Assembly: GCF_004798705.1 (NCBI RefSeq)
Contig: NZ_CP039290.1
Span: 3,906,001-3,970,000, forward strand
Origin: Arthrobacter sp. PAMC25564
Lineage (GTDB): Bacteria; Actinomycetota; Actinomycetes; Actinomycetales; Micrococcaceae
DNA length: 64,000 bases
Direction of reading: 5' to 3'
Shown here: one piece after another, positions 52,980 through 60,744 of the stretch
Numbering within the stretch: the first letter of the stretch is position 1
Layout: each line of letters starts with the position of its first letter
Position numbers and translations under genes: made by a program
Notes under the pieces: generated by a model
Database searches by the model: none
Seen by the model: only the letters and a program-made list of their open reading frames with translations
Told to the model about the DNA's origin: nothing

Positions 52980-53093
52980 CCAGGATCTCCTCATTGAGTA
53001 CTGGCGCCCGTGGGGCCCGGAACCCGGACCCACCTTGCGCCTGAATGCTTGCTGGTTGATTGTGTGGCTTGCCCTATACGAAGGCTATGAATA

Positions 53094-53131
53094 AATGCAT
53101 AATTCCTATAACAATGTATCTTGATGGATAC
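53094..53131. promoter_or_regulatory. AT-rich control region between importer and aldehyde dehydrogenase
   Basis: AATGCATAATT (53094-53104) resembles the element at 29652. An inverted repeat, GTATC-ttgatg-GATAC, lies at 53116-53131. A second, CATAG-N8-CTATG, lies at 53155-53172, just before the dehydrogenase start. These are plausible operator sites in a divergent gap of about 220 bases; none is proven. Confidence 0.3.
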
Positions 53132-53200
53132 GATGTGGCAACCATCACAGAAGACATAGTTTGAGTTCTATGCAATCAGCCTCCCGGAAGGAAGCCAACG

Positions 53201-54703
53201 ATGCCCCTTACCCAGACCCTCCCCACGCCTGTGCGGCCGGACCTTCTGGGCAGGCCGCTACGCCTGCTCATCGACGGAACATGGGTGGAAGGCGGGGCCG
53301 AACCGTTGTCCATCATCGATCCCTCCAGCGGCCAGCATCTGGTGGACTCCGCCTCCGCGGACGCCAGGGATGTTGACCGTGCCGTAGAGGCCGCCCGGCG
53401 GGCCTTTGACTCCGGTCCCTGGCCGGCGATGCCGCCGGCCCAGCGGAGCCGGCTGATCTGGAAGCTGGGAGAGGCCATCGAGGCCGCCGCCGACGAGCTG
53501 GCTCTGCTCGAAACGCTGAACACGGGAAAGCCGTTGGGCATTGCCCGGGCCTTTGAAATCAGCGGGGCGGCGGAGTCGTTCCGCTACAACGCCGGCTGGG
53601 CGACGAAGCTCAACGGCGAGACGCGCAACGTCTCGCTGCCCGGGGAATGGCATGCGTATACGCTCCGGGAACCCATCGGCGTCGTCGGTTTGATCGTTCC
53701 GTGGAACAGCCCGTTGGCCATTACTGCGGCCAAATTGGCTCCCGCCTTGGCGGCAGGCTGCACTGTCGTGCTCAAGCCCGCGGAACTCACGCCGCTGACC
53801 GCGGTCCGGCTGGGCGAACTGGCCCTGGAAGTGGGCTTCCCGCCCGGCGTCCTGAATATTGTCCAGGGCCACGGCGCCGTTGCCGGCCAGCGGATCGCGG
53901 ACCATCCGCTGGTGGACAAGATTTCCTTTACCGGATCGACCGCCGTGGGCAAGCACCTGCTGGCCTCCTGCGCGGGGAACCTGAAGCGCGTCTCGCTGGA
54001 ACTCGGTGGAAAGTCCCCCGTGGTCATCTACCCGGATGCGGACCTCGAGCGGGCGATCGAAGGCGCGTCGATGAGCATCTTCGGCAACACGGGCCAGGTG
54101 TGCGCTGCGGGCTCCCGCCTGTACGTCCATGAGGCGGTGGCCGATGAGGTGATTGCCGGGATCTCGGAAAGGGCCGCAGCGCTGCGGATCGGCGCCGGGA
54201 CCGACCCGCAGACCCAGCTCGGACCGGTGATCTCCGCCCAGCAACGCGAGCGGATCCTCGGCTATATCGAGAGCGGCCGCGAGCAGGGCGCCGAGCTTGT
54301 CACCGGTGGCGCCGCAGTCCCGGGGGGTGGTTTCTTCATCCAGCCGACCGTCCTCCGGAACACGACCCGCCACATGAAGGTGGTCCGCGAGGAGATCTTC
54401 GGGCCCGTGCTCTCTACGGCAACCTTCCGCGATTCGGACAGCGTCGCAGACATCGTGGCGCGTGCCAATGACACCATCTACGGGCTCTCCTCCACCATCT
54501 GGACGAAGGACGTTTCCAGGGCCCACCAGTTCGCACGCCGGATCAAGGCGGGAAATGTGCGTGTCAACGCCGCTGGCGGCATGGACACGAATATGCCCTT
54601 TGGCGGTTTCAAGCAGTCCGGCTGGGGCAAGGAGAACGGCCGCGAGGGTGTCGAGGCCTACACCGAGGTCAAGTCCGTAGCGGTCAATATCAGCGGCGCC
54701 TAG
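53201..54703 (+). CDS. NAD(P)-dependent aldehyde dehydrogenase
   Basis: At 500 residues it has the usual length. The active site is intact: Asn169 in VPWNSP, general base Glu267 in LELGGKSP and nucleophile Cys301 in GQVCAAGSR. The coenzyme loop FTGSTAVGK is present. It oxidises an aldehyde to its acid, in this cluster perhaps an aromatic or ring-cleavage semialdehyde. It has AAGGA before the ATG. The stop TAG is the last three bases of the CTAG target duplicated by the downstream insertion sequence. Confidence 0.93.
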   Translation: MPLTQTLPTPVRPDLLGRPLRLLIDGTWVEGGAEPLSIIDPSSGQHLVDSASADARDVDRAVEAARRAFDSGPWPAMPPAQRSRLIWKLGEAIEAAADELALLETLNTGKPLGIARAFEISGAAESFRYNAGWATKLNGETRNVSLPGEWHAYTLREPIGVVGLIVPWNSPLAITAAKLAPALAAGCTVVLKPAELTPLTAVRLGELALEVGFPPGVLNIVQGHGAVAGQRIADHPLVDKISFTGSTAVGKHLLASCAGNLKRVSLELGGKSPVVIYPDADLERAIEGASMSIFGNTGQVCAAGSRLYVHEAVADEVIAGISERAAALRIGAGTDPQTQLGPVISAQQRERILGYIESGREQGAELVTGGAAVPGGGFFIQPTVLRNTTRHMKVVREEIFGPVLSTATFRDSDSVADIVARANDTIYGLSSTIWTKDVSRAHQFARRIKAGNVRVNAAGGMDTNMPFGGFKQSGWGKENGREGVEAYTEVKSVAVNISGA

Positions 54704-56424
54704 CCTCGATTTTTCATGATGCTCGTTGATGGCCGCTGGTTTGTGGCCGTGGCTGGTGGGCGGTTGTTTTCTGTTTTCGGGCAGTCTGGTGTGGCCCGTC
54801 GGTTCGCTTCGGGGTTGGCGCCGGTTCCACTTCCGGTGATCGTGCTGTTCGTTGGGACAGGATGAGGTCCACGATCAGCCGGTGGAAGGAACGAGCCCTT
54901 TGCTGAGGCGGGCGGTGTTCTCCAGAAGCAGTTTCAGGAGGTCTTTCTCGGGCGCTGTTTCCGGGAGCAGGAGCTGGTGGCGGCGGGCGCGGGTGATGAT
55001 TTTCCCGGCGGTCGCGAAGAGCCGGTAGCGCCAGCGTTTGATGTCCCAGGCTTTGGCGTGGTGGCCGTCCGGGAGGGCGGCGAGCTGGAGCCAGGAGACC
55101 AGGTTGAGGGCCAGGGTGGCGATGTTTGCCCAGGCCTGGTTCGCGGCGAAATCGAAGAACGGCAGCTTGCCCAGGCCGGTGTTTTTCAGGGTTTTGATCC
55201 GGTTCTCGCACCGGCCGCGGGCGCGGTGTCTGGCGTCGAGGAAGGGTCCGTGCCAGCGTGGGGAGTTGGTCAGGAACGCGGTGATCCGGTGCCCGTCGAC
55301 GTCGAGCAGGGTCGGCTGCGCGCCGGGGTGCAGCGGCTCGGCGCGGAGGAACAGGTTGGTGCCCGGCGGGTAATCGGTGAGCGGGATGACGTCGGTGGCG
55401 TTGATGACCCACGCATCGTTCCGGTCGTTCCCGTGCTGGTCCAGGGCCAGCTGCCAGTGCTCTTTGTCGTTGATCCAGTCGATCATGTGCGCTTTGCCCA
55501 AGGGCAGCGCGAAGCTGGTGGAGAACTGCACGCCCAGGCTGTGCAGGTGCCAGAGGAATTTCCGCGAGGCGCCGGCACCGTCGGTGCGGACCAGGACCTT
55601 TTCCCCGGCCAGGGCCCCGGCCTCGGTGAAGAAGCTCTCGGGCAGTTGGGCTGCGGCGGTGTGGAAGACCCGGATGTGGTCCTCGGCGCTGTTCGCCCCG
55701 GCGTTGCCCGGCCTCAGCATTGCGGCGAGGATTTCCCCGGAACCGTTGCCGCCGCCGTAGTCGACGCTGGCGATGAACGGGGCGAACCCGTAGCCGCCCT
55801 TGTAGGTTCCGGCGACGTTCTCCTTATCCGAATGCGAGGTCACCAGGGTCGCGTCGAGGTCGATGATGAGCGGGTCCGCAGCCGTCGCGGCCAGTGCCGG
55901 GTTCCGGTCCCCGGCCGCGTCCCAGGCCCGCGTGCGCAGTTCCCGGGTAAGGGTCTCGAATCCGTAGCCGAACAGCTCCGGGTTCGCCACGGTGCGTTCG
56001 AAGAACCGGGAGACGGTCGCGTTCGAGGGCAGCTGACCAAAGACACCGGGTGAGGAACGCAGGATGTCCAGATCGGAGGCGTGTTCGCCTCCGGCGGCGA
56101 GCATGGCGGCCAAAGAACCAACCAGCCGGCCAGGCCGGTGTTTCGCGCCAGAGGGAACAAACTGGCCCAGCCTGTCCTCACACAGCCTGCCGAAACCCAG
56201 CGCGTCCATGAAGCCGGTGAGCACCGAAACCCCGGCGTGGGAGATCAGCGACTGGCCGGTGAAACTGACCGGCGGGGACGGAAAAACAGCGGTAGACTTC
56301 TGCATCGAAAGGGTGCTCCCTCGCTCGGCAAATAACGGTCTCGACAACCACTATTTTCCCAGTTCAGAGCACCCTTTCCCTGATTAACACGCCATCCCGC
56401 CGGACCCGCCATGAAAACCTTGGG
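54704..56424 (-). mobile_element. IS1380-family insertion sequence
   Basis: The element is 1721 bases. The ends are imperfect inverted repeats, CCTCGATTTTTCATG at 54704-54718 and CCCAAGGTTTTCATG read inward from 56424. A 4-base direct repeat CTAG flanks it (54700-54703 and 56425-56428), a fitting target duplication for the family. It carries one transposase gene, which looks intact. It is inserted exactly at the stop codon of the aldehyde dehydrogenase gene. Confidence 0.9.
54875..56305 (-). CDS. IS1380-family transposase
   Basis: The DDE-type transposase has about 476 residues. Aspartates are visible in PLIIDLDATLVTSHSDKE and VLVRTDGAGASRKF, and a late conserved block RARGRCENRIKTLKNTGLGKLP holds the likely Glu in the family's E-N-x-I-K form. 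The ATG at 56305 is preferred to 56347, which lies closer to the end of the element. The reading frame is uninterrupted, so the element may be active. Confidence 0.92.
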   Translation of the reverse strand: MQKSTAVFPSPPVSFTGQSLISHAGVSVLTGFMDALGFGRLCEDRLGQFVPSGAKHRPGRLVGSLAAMLAAGGEHASDLDILRSSPGVFGQLPSNATVSRFFERTVANPELFGYGFETLTRELRTRAWDAAGDRNPALAATAADPLIIDLDATLVTSHSDKENVAGTYKGGYGFAPFIASVDYGGGNGSGEILAAMLRPGNAGANSAEDHIRVFHTAAAQLPESFFTEAGALAGEKVLVRTDGAGASRKFLWHLHSLGVQFSTSFALPLGKAHMIDWINDKEHWQLALDQHGNDRNDAWVINATDVIPLTDYPPGTNLFLRAEPLHPGAQPTLLDVDGHRITAFLTNSPRWHGPFLDARHRARGRCENRIKTLKNTGLGKLPFFDFAANQAWANIATLALNLVSWLQLAALPDGHHAKAWDIKRWRYRLFATAGKIITRARRHQLLLPETAPEKDLLKLLLENTARLSKGLVPSTG

Positions 56425-56455
56425 CTAGTCCGGAGCCTCGATCCCGCAGGCGGAA

Positions 56456-56494
56456 GGGGCCGGACGCTGGTGCATTCCACCACCGTCCGGCCCC
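56456..56494. terminator. Hairpin terminator, original end of the aldehyde dehydrogenase unit
   Basis: Arms of 17 bases (GGGGCCGGACGCTGGTG and its complement with one mismatch) surround CATTC. It lies between the insertion sequence and the convergent VAO-type gene. Before the insertion it would have been about 30 bases after the aldehyde dehydrogenase stop. Confidence 0.75.
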
Positions 56495-56551
56495 ATTTGC
56501 CGTTCAGGCGTCCCGCCGGGCAACGGCCGGGAAGTCCTTCGGACAGCCGCC

Positions 56552-58144
56552 CTACTGCTCCAGGACGGAGACCTCGACGCCGTCCGGCACCTGCGCTTCA
56601 ACCTCCCGGTAGCGGCGGGGCCAGACGCCCTGCTTGCCCGGGGACAGGATCCCGTTCGGATCCAGCGCGTCCTTCAGCGTCTCCTGCAGGCGGCGGATCG
56701 CATGGTTGCCGTAATCGAAACCGTCCGCGATGACGTCCATGTAGTCCACATGGCTTCGGTACGGCGCATACCCCCGGCGCCGGGCGGCGGCCAGCAGTTC
56801 GGAGTACAGCGCCCGGGCGCGGCCCAGCTGCTCCTGGTTGTCATTTTCGAAGAAGATCATGGTCACGTGCACCATGTGCCGCGGATACAGGTGATAGCCG
56901 ATGTAGAGGTCGAAGCCGTGGCGGCGGTAAAGCTCTTTGGCCTCCTGGTAGAACTCCCAGACCTCGTCGCCGCGCGCCGGAATGATGGGAGCAGCGTCGA
57001 TGTGGCCACCGTTCTCCGCAGCCCAGGCGACAGTGGACAGCGGCTTGAGCGTCGGAACGCCGGCCATCTGCGTGCGGTCGATCTCGGCGATGTCCTCGTA
57101 GGCCACCTGCGCGCCCTCGGCCCCTTCATAGAGACGGGCCTTGACGGTGAACCCCTCGAGGCCGGCGAAACGCTCCCTGATGATCTCCAGCCTGCGCTCG
57201 GCCAGGCCCTTGTCCCCGTAAATCGCGAACTTGGCATTCCACTGGCCGATGCCCATCTCCTGGCGCATCTCCTCCAGGCGATCATCCGGAATGGACCCCT
57301 CACCGGTGTACCAGCGGGAGCGGGGGCCGTTCATGGTCGCTGCCCTGACCACGTTTCCGCACAGCGCATTGTTTTGGATGACGTCCTCGCGGCGGAGCTG
57401 GGTGAGGATATCGACAAGGCGGGGCATGTCCTCCTCGCGCTCCACCACGACGTCACCGTTGATGTAGACGTCGGGCCACGGCATCAGCCACAGCCCGATC
57501 TTGGTCACGACACCGAGGTTGGACTGGGTGAAGATGCCGTCCAGGGTCGGTCCGAATCCGCCCTTGAAGATGGGGCCGAGATCCGTTCCCTCCATGGCCC
57601 ACATGCCCGTGCGGACCAGCTCACCGTCCGGAAGCACCACCTCCATGCCGCACACCGACTGCACATGGTCGCCCATCGGCGTCATGCCATAACCCCGGTC
57701 CAGCGCGTTGCCGAGGATCGATCCCCAGCCGAGGGCGGGGACGGACATCCACAGTTTCATGCCCCTGGCCTGGATGTATTCAAAGAGATCGAAGAAGGAA
57801 ACACCGGGCTCGATCACGGCGTAGTTCAGCTTGTCATCGACCTCGATGATCTTGTTCATCCGGCTCAGGTCCAGGGCCACCATGTCGCGGGTGCGCGGCT
57901 CAGGCCCGCCGTAGCCGAGGTTTTTTCCCTTGGAGAAAGACCACAGCGGCACGCCGGTCTCGTTGGCGAGGCGGACGATGTCCTGGACCTCTGCAACGCT
58001 GCCGGGCCGCACGCCCGGCCACTTCGCCCGTCCCGGGTTCAGCGGATAGGGATCGATGTAGCCCTCTTGGGGGGTCGCGCGGACAACATTGTCCGCGCCG
58101 ACAATGGCTTCGGCCTGGTCAAGGAATCGGGCTTGGGCGTCCAT
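56552..58144 (-). CDS. VAO/eugenol oxidase-type flavoenzyme for para-alkylphenols
   Basis: The 530-residue protein has the PCMH-type FAD domain and matches eugenol oxidase (EUGO) and vanillyl-alcohol oxidase along its length. Compared with EUGO as I recall it, these residues are kept: covalent-FAD His381 (in ENGGH; EUGO His390) and the phenolate-binding triad Tyr78, Tyr462 and Arg463 (EUGO Tyr91, Tyr471, Arg472). The catalytic Asp (EUGO Asp151, VAO Asp170) is replaced by Ala137 in PALGWGS, and His418 stands near the position of VAO Thr457. It should oxidise a 4-alkyl or 4-hydroxybenzyl phenol side chain. It diverges from a LysR regulator. Confidence 0.88.
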   Translation of the reverse strand: MDAQARFLDQAEAIVGADNVVRATPQEGYIDPYPLNPGRAKWPGVRPGSVAEVQDIVRLANETGVPLWSFSKGKNLGYGGPEPRTRDMVALDLSRMNKIIEVDDKLNYAVIEPGVSFFDLFEYIQARGMKLWMSVPALGWGSILGNALDRGYGMTPMGDHVQSVCGMEVVLPDGELVRTGMWAMEGTDLGPIFKGGFGPTLDGIFTQSNLGVVTKIGLWLMPWPDVYINGDVVVEREEDMPRLVDILTQLRREDVIQNNALCGNVVRAATMNGPRSRWYTGEGSIPDDRLEEMRQEMGIGQWNAKFAIYGDKGLAERRLEIIRERFAGLEGFTVKARLYEGAEGAQVAYEDIAEIDRTQMAGVPTLKPLSTVAWAAENGGHIDAAPIIPARGDEVWEFYQEAKELYRRHGFDLYIGYHLYPRHMVHVTMIFFENDNQEQLGRARALYSELLAAARRRGYAPYRSHVDYMDVIADGFDYGNHAIRRLQETLKDALDPNGILSPGKQGVWPRRYREVEAQVPDGVEVSVLEQ

Positions 58145-58260
58145 CTAAGTTCACGTCACTTTCCGGGAAGGCGCCGCCAGGGGCGGCGGTCACACTGGCG
58201 CCCGTCTGGGGCGCAATTCCATCATGGCAAGCCGGATGCCTCAAGTAAACTGTCGGTTTC

Positions 58261-58288
58261 TGTATACGGTTATCAGTAGAATTGACAA
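58261..58288 (-). promoter_or_regulatory. Promoter of the VAO-type gene
   Basis: On the minus strand TTGTCA (58283-58288) is separated by 16 bases from TATACA (58261-58266). The leader to the gene start is about 110 bases. The -35 box touches the ATG of the divergent lysR gene, and an imperfect dyad CTG-N11-CAG (58260-58276) covers the -10, a likely LysR site. Confidence 0.5.
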
Positions 58289-58289
58289 T

Positions 58290-59237
58290 ATGAATCTTGT
58301 CTCGCATCCCTCGATCACGCTTCGCCAGGTCCTTCACTTCGTCGTCGCCGCCGAGTCCGGGACGATGAGTGAGGCGGCCCGGCGGCTCCACATGGCGCCG
58401 TCGGCGATTTCCATGTCCATCGCCGAACTGGAACGGATCGTGGGTGCCCAGCTGTGCATCAAGCGCAAGGCGAAGGGGCTGACCCTGACGTCCACGGGCA
58501 TCGTCGTGTTCCGCCAGGCCAGGCAACTGCTGGATCTCGCCGATGACATCACTTCCCTGTCCAAGCGGGACCGCGTGGACATCCGCGGGCCGCTGAAGGT
58601 CGGCTGCTACATGCCGCTCGGGCCCACCATCATCCCGCCGATGCTCTCAGACTTCGCCACCCAGTGTCCGCACGTCGAGGTCGACTTTGTCGAGGGATAC
58701 CACGAGGATCTCCAGGAACGGCTGCTCAACGGGTCCATCGACGCCGCCTTCCTCTATGACATGGACGTGTCTCCGGCCCTCAAGACCGCCCCCCTGCTGT
58801 CCGTCGATCCCTTCATCCTGCTGCCGGAGGACCATCCGCTCCGCGAAGCCCAGGTGGTGACCCTCAAGGACGTCGCGGCGGATCCGCTCATTTTCTTCGA
58901 TGCGCCGCCGATCTCCACCCGGGTCCTGGACATGTACCGCACGGCCGGGCTGACGCCGGACATCCGGCATCGCTCGCGCAGCTACGCCACGGTCCGCTCG
59001 CTGGTTGCGGGCGGCCGTGGCGTAGCAGTTCTCTTCCAGCAGCCGATGCTGGACGCACCGTATGAGGAGCTGCGGGTGATTCTCAAGCCGGTCTCGGAGC
59101 CTCGGGCCAATGGTGGCGCGCAGGCGACGGTGTCGCTGGCCTGGGCGCGCAGCATGCGCCTGAACGCGCGGGCCCAGGCCTGGGTGGACGTCGCCGTCGA
59201 GCGCTTCCGGTCCGACGGCGACAAGCCGCTGGACTAG
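58290..59237 (+). CDS. LysR-type transcriptional regulator
   Basis: The N-terminal helix-turn-helix is typical: ITLRQVLHFVVAAESGTMSEAARRLHMAPSAIS-type sequence, then IAELERIVGAQL. The effector domain covers residues about 95-300 (LKVGCYMPLGPTIIPPML, DAAFLYDMDV). It starts 145 bases from the divergent VAO-type gene, the standard arrangement for a LysR protein and its target. ATG 58290 is preferred over a start 22 codons upstream. Its stop codon shares bases with the stop of the facing monooxygenase gene. Confidence 0.92.
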   Translation: MNLVSHPSITLRQVLHFVVAAESGTMSEAARRLHMAPSAISMSIAELERIVGAQLCIKRKAKGLTLTSTGIVVFRQARQLLDLADDITSLSKRDRVDIRGPLKVGCYMPLGPTIIPPMLSDFATQCPHVEVDFVEGYHEDLQERLLNGSIDAAFLYDMDVSPALKTAPLLSVDPFILLPEDHPLREAQVVTLKDVAADPLIFFDAPPISTRVLDMYRTAGLTPDIRHRSRSYATVRSLVAGGRGVAVLFQQPMLDAPYEELRVILKPVSEPRANGGAQATVSLAWARSMRLNARAQAWVDVAVERFRSDGDKPLD

Positions 59238-60541
59238 GCTGACGGGCGCGACAGCCCGAAGTTGTCGCGCAGCGTGGTGCCCTCATACTCGCTGCGGAAG
59301 TAGCCGCGGTCCTGAAGCTCCGGCACCAGCTTGTCGCAGATCAGCTTGAAGCCGCCCGGGTTGAACGGGGCGTTGAGGTTGAATCCGTCGCAGGCCTTCG
59401 ACTCGAACCAGTCCACCATGCGGTCCGCAACCTGGGACGGGGTGCCTGCCATCCACTGGTGGCCGGTGGAACGGGCCAGGTCCACGATCAGCTCGCGCAG
59501 TGTCATGCCCATGTCCACGCTTTTCTTGCGGTAGATCTGGTAACGGCTGCCGAGCTTGGGGTCATCGGAGAACCATTCTGCAGGGATGGACTCATCGAAC
59601 TCCAGCTCGGAAAGGTCCATGCGGAGGTCCGCCCCGACCTGCTGCAGCCCGTTGCCCAGATGCACATAGCCGGCCAACTCCTTGGCAAGGTCCTGGGCTT
59701 CCTTCTCGGTGTCCCCGAGGATCGGAAGGATGCCGGGGATGATCTTCACGTCGTCGGGGTTCCGGCCTTTCTCGGCCACCATGTTCTTGAACTTCGTGTA
59801 GAACTCAACCGACGGCTGCTTGAACGGCTGGGCCGTGTAGATGCCGTCGGCAACGGAGGAGCCCAGGTCCATTCCGGGGCCCGAGGAACCGGCCTGGACC
59901 AGTACCGGGCGGCCCTGCGGCGAACGTGGCATATTGATGGGCCCCTCCACCTCGAAGAACTCGCCCTTGTGGTTGATGGGCCGGAGCTTGGTCCGGTCAA
60001 CATATTCACCCGACGCGCGGTCCACGATGATGGCGTCATCAGACCAGCTGTCCCACAGCCGCTGCACCACGTCCACGAACTCGGTGGCGCGCCGGTAGCG
60101 TACGGCCGGATCCGGGACGTCGTCGACGCCATAGTTGCGGAAGCCGTCGGAGGAGGTGACAATGTTCCAGCCGGCCCGGCCGTTGGACATGTGGTCGAGT
60201 CCGCACAGCTGGCGGGCCAGGTTGTACGGTTCCGAGAACGAGGTCGACATCGTTCCGATGAGGCCGATGTTCTTGGTCCTGGCGGCCAGCGCCGCGAGGA
60301 CGGTCATGGGCTCGTAGAACCCGTTCATCTTGATGTCTCCGCGCATCACGGTATTGGCGTGGACGATGTCCCCGAAGAACACTGCGTCGAGCTTGGCAGC
60401 CTCTGCCATGGCCGTCAGGTCCGCCACGAACTCAAGGTTGCCCAGCTCCTCGGCCCGGCTCCCCTCCATCCGCCAGCTGTCCTTGTGGTAGCCCGCCGGC
60501 AACATGAACGTCGTCAGCACCATATGATTCTTCGGCTTCAT
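59234..60541 (-). CDS. LLM-class flavin monooxygenase (NtaA/SnaA/DszA family)
   Basis: This group of FMNH2-using enzymes acts on chelators, sulfones and other small compounds. The 435 residues carry the family segments DAVFFGDIVHAN, IGLIGTMSTSFSEPYNLARQLCGLDHMSNGRAGWNIVTS in order, VLVQAGSSGPGMDLG, and GTPSQVADRMVDWFE near the end. ATG 60541 is chosen with AAAGGA upstream. A reduced-flavin source is needed; the nearest is the reductase at 38204. The substrate is unknown, and it may serve a C-S or C-N bond step. Confidence 0.9.
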   Translation of the reverse strand: MKPKNHMVLTTFMLPAGYHKDSWRMEGSRAEELGNLEFVADLTAMAEAAKLDAVFFGDIVHANTVMRGDIKMNGFYEPMTVLAALAARTKNIGLIGTMSTSFSEPYNLARQLCGLDHMSNGRAGWNIVTSSDGFRNYGVDDVPDPAVRYRRATEFVDVVQRLWDSWSDDAIIVDRASGEYVDRTKLRPINHKGEFFEVEGPINMPRSPQGRPVLVQAGSSGPGMDLGSSVADGIYTAQPFKQPSVEFYTKFKNMVAEKGRNPDDVKIIPGILPILGDTEKEAQDLAKELAGYVHLGNGLQQVGADLRMDLSELEFDESIPAEWFSDDPKLGSRYQIYRKKSVDMGMTLRELIVDLARSTGHQWMAGTPSQVADRMVDWFESKACDGFNLNAPFNPGGFKLICDKLVPELQDRGYFRSEYEGTTLRDNFGLSRPSA

Positions 60542-60687
60542 TGCCTTGATTCCTTTCGTGGGTCGCGCCAAGCTGCGGCGCCTCGCTGAGTCCATCTTGG
60601 CAGTGTCCACTTGTTGCGTAAATGACAAGTTTCAGAGCATGGAGTTCAATAAAATTGATGAATCAGGAATATCCTGCGGGTACGGCA

Positions 60688-60737
60688 CAGCGCGGCAATC
60701 ACCGGGGTCATAAATGAACCCGGTGACTGCCGCGCTG
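60688..60737 (-). terminator. Hairpin between MHS transporter and LLM monooxygenase genes
   Basis: Arms of 24 bases beginning CAGCGCGGCA pair with two mismatches. It lies just after the transporter stop on the minus strand. There is no U-run, so it may be a partial terminator or an mRNA end-stabilising structure. Confidence 0.5.
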
Positions 60738-60744
60738 CGGTGGA

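Noticed and set aside
54714..55412. Second minus-strand frame within the insertion sequence
   Set aside because: It is an out-of-frame shadow of the transposase and extends into the element end; no accessory gene is supported.
56702..58279. Plus-strand reading frame of 525 codons antisense to the VAO-type gene
   Set aside because: Shadow; the minus strand encodes a full-length flavoenzyme.
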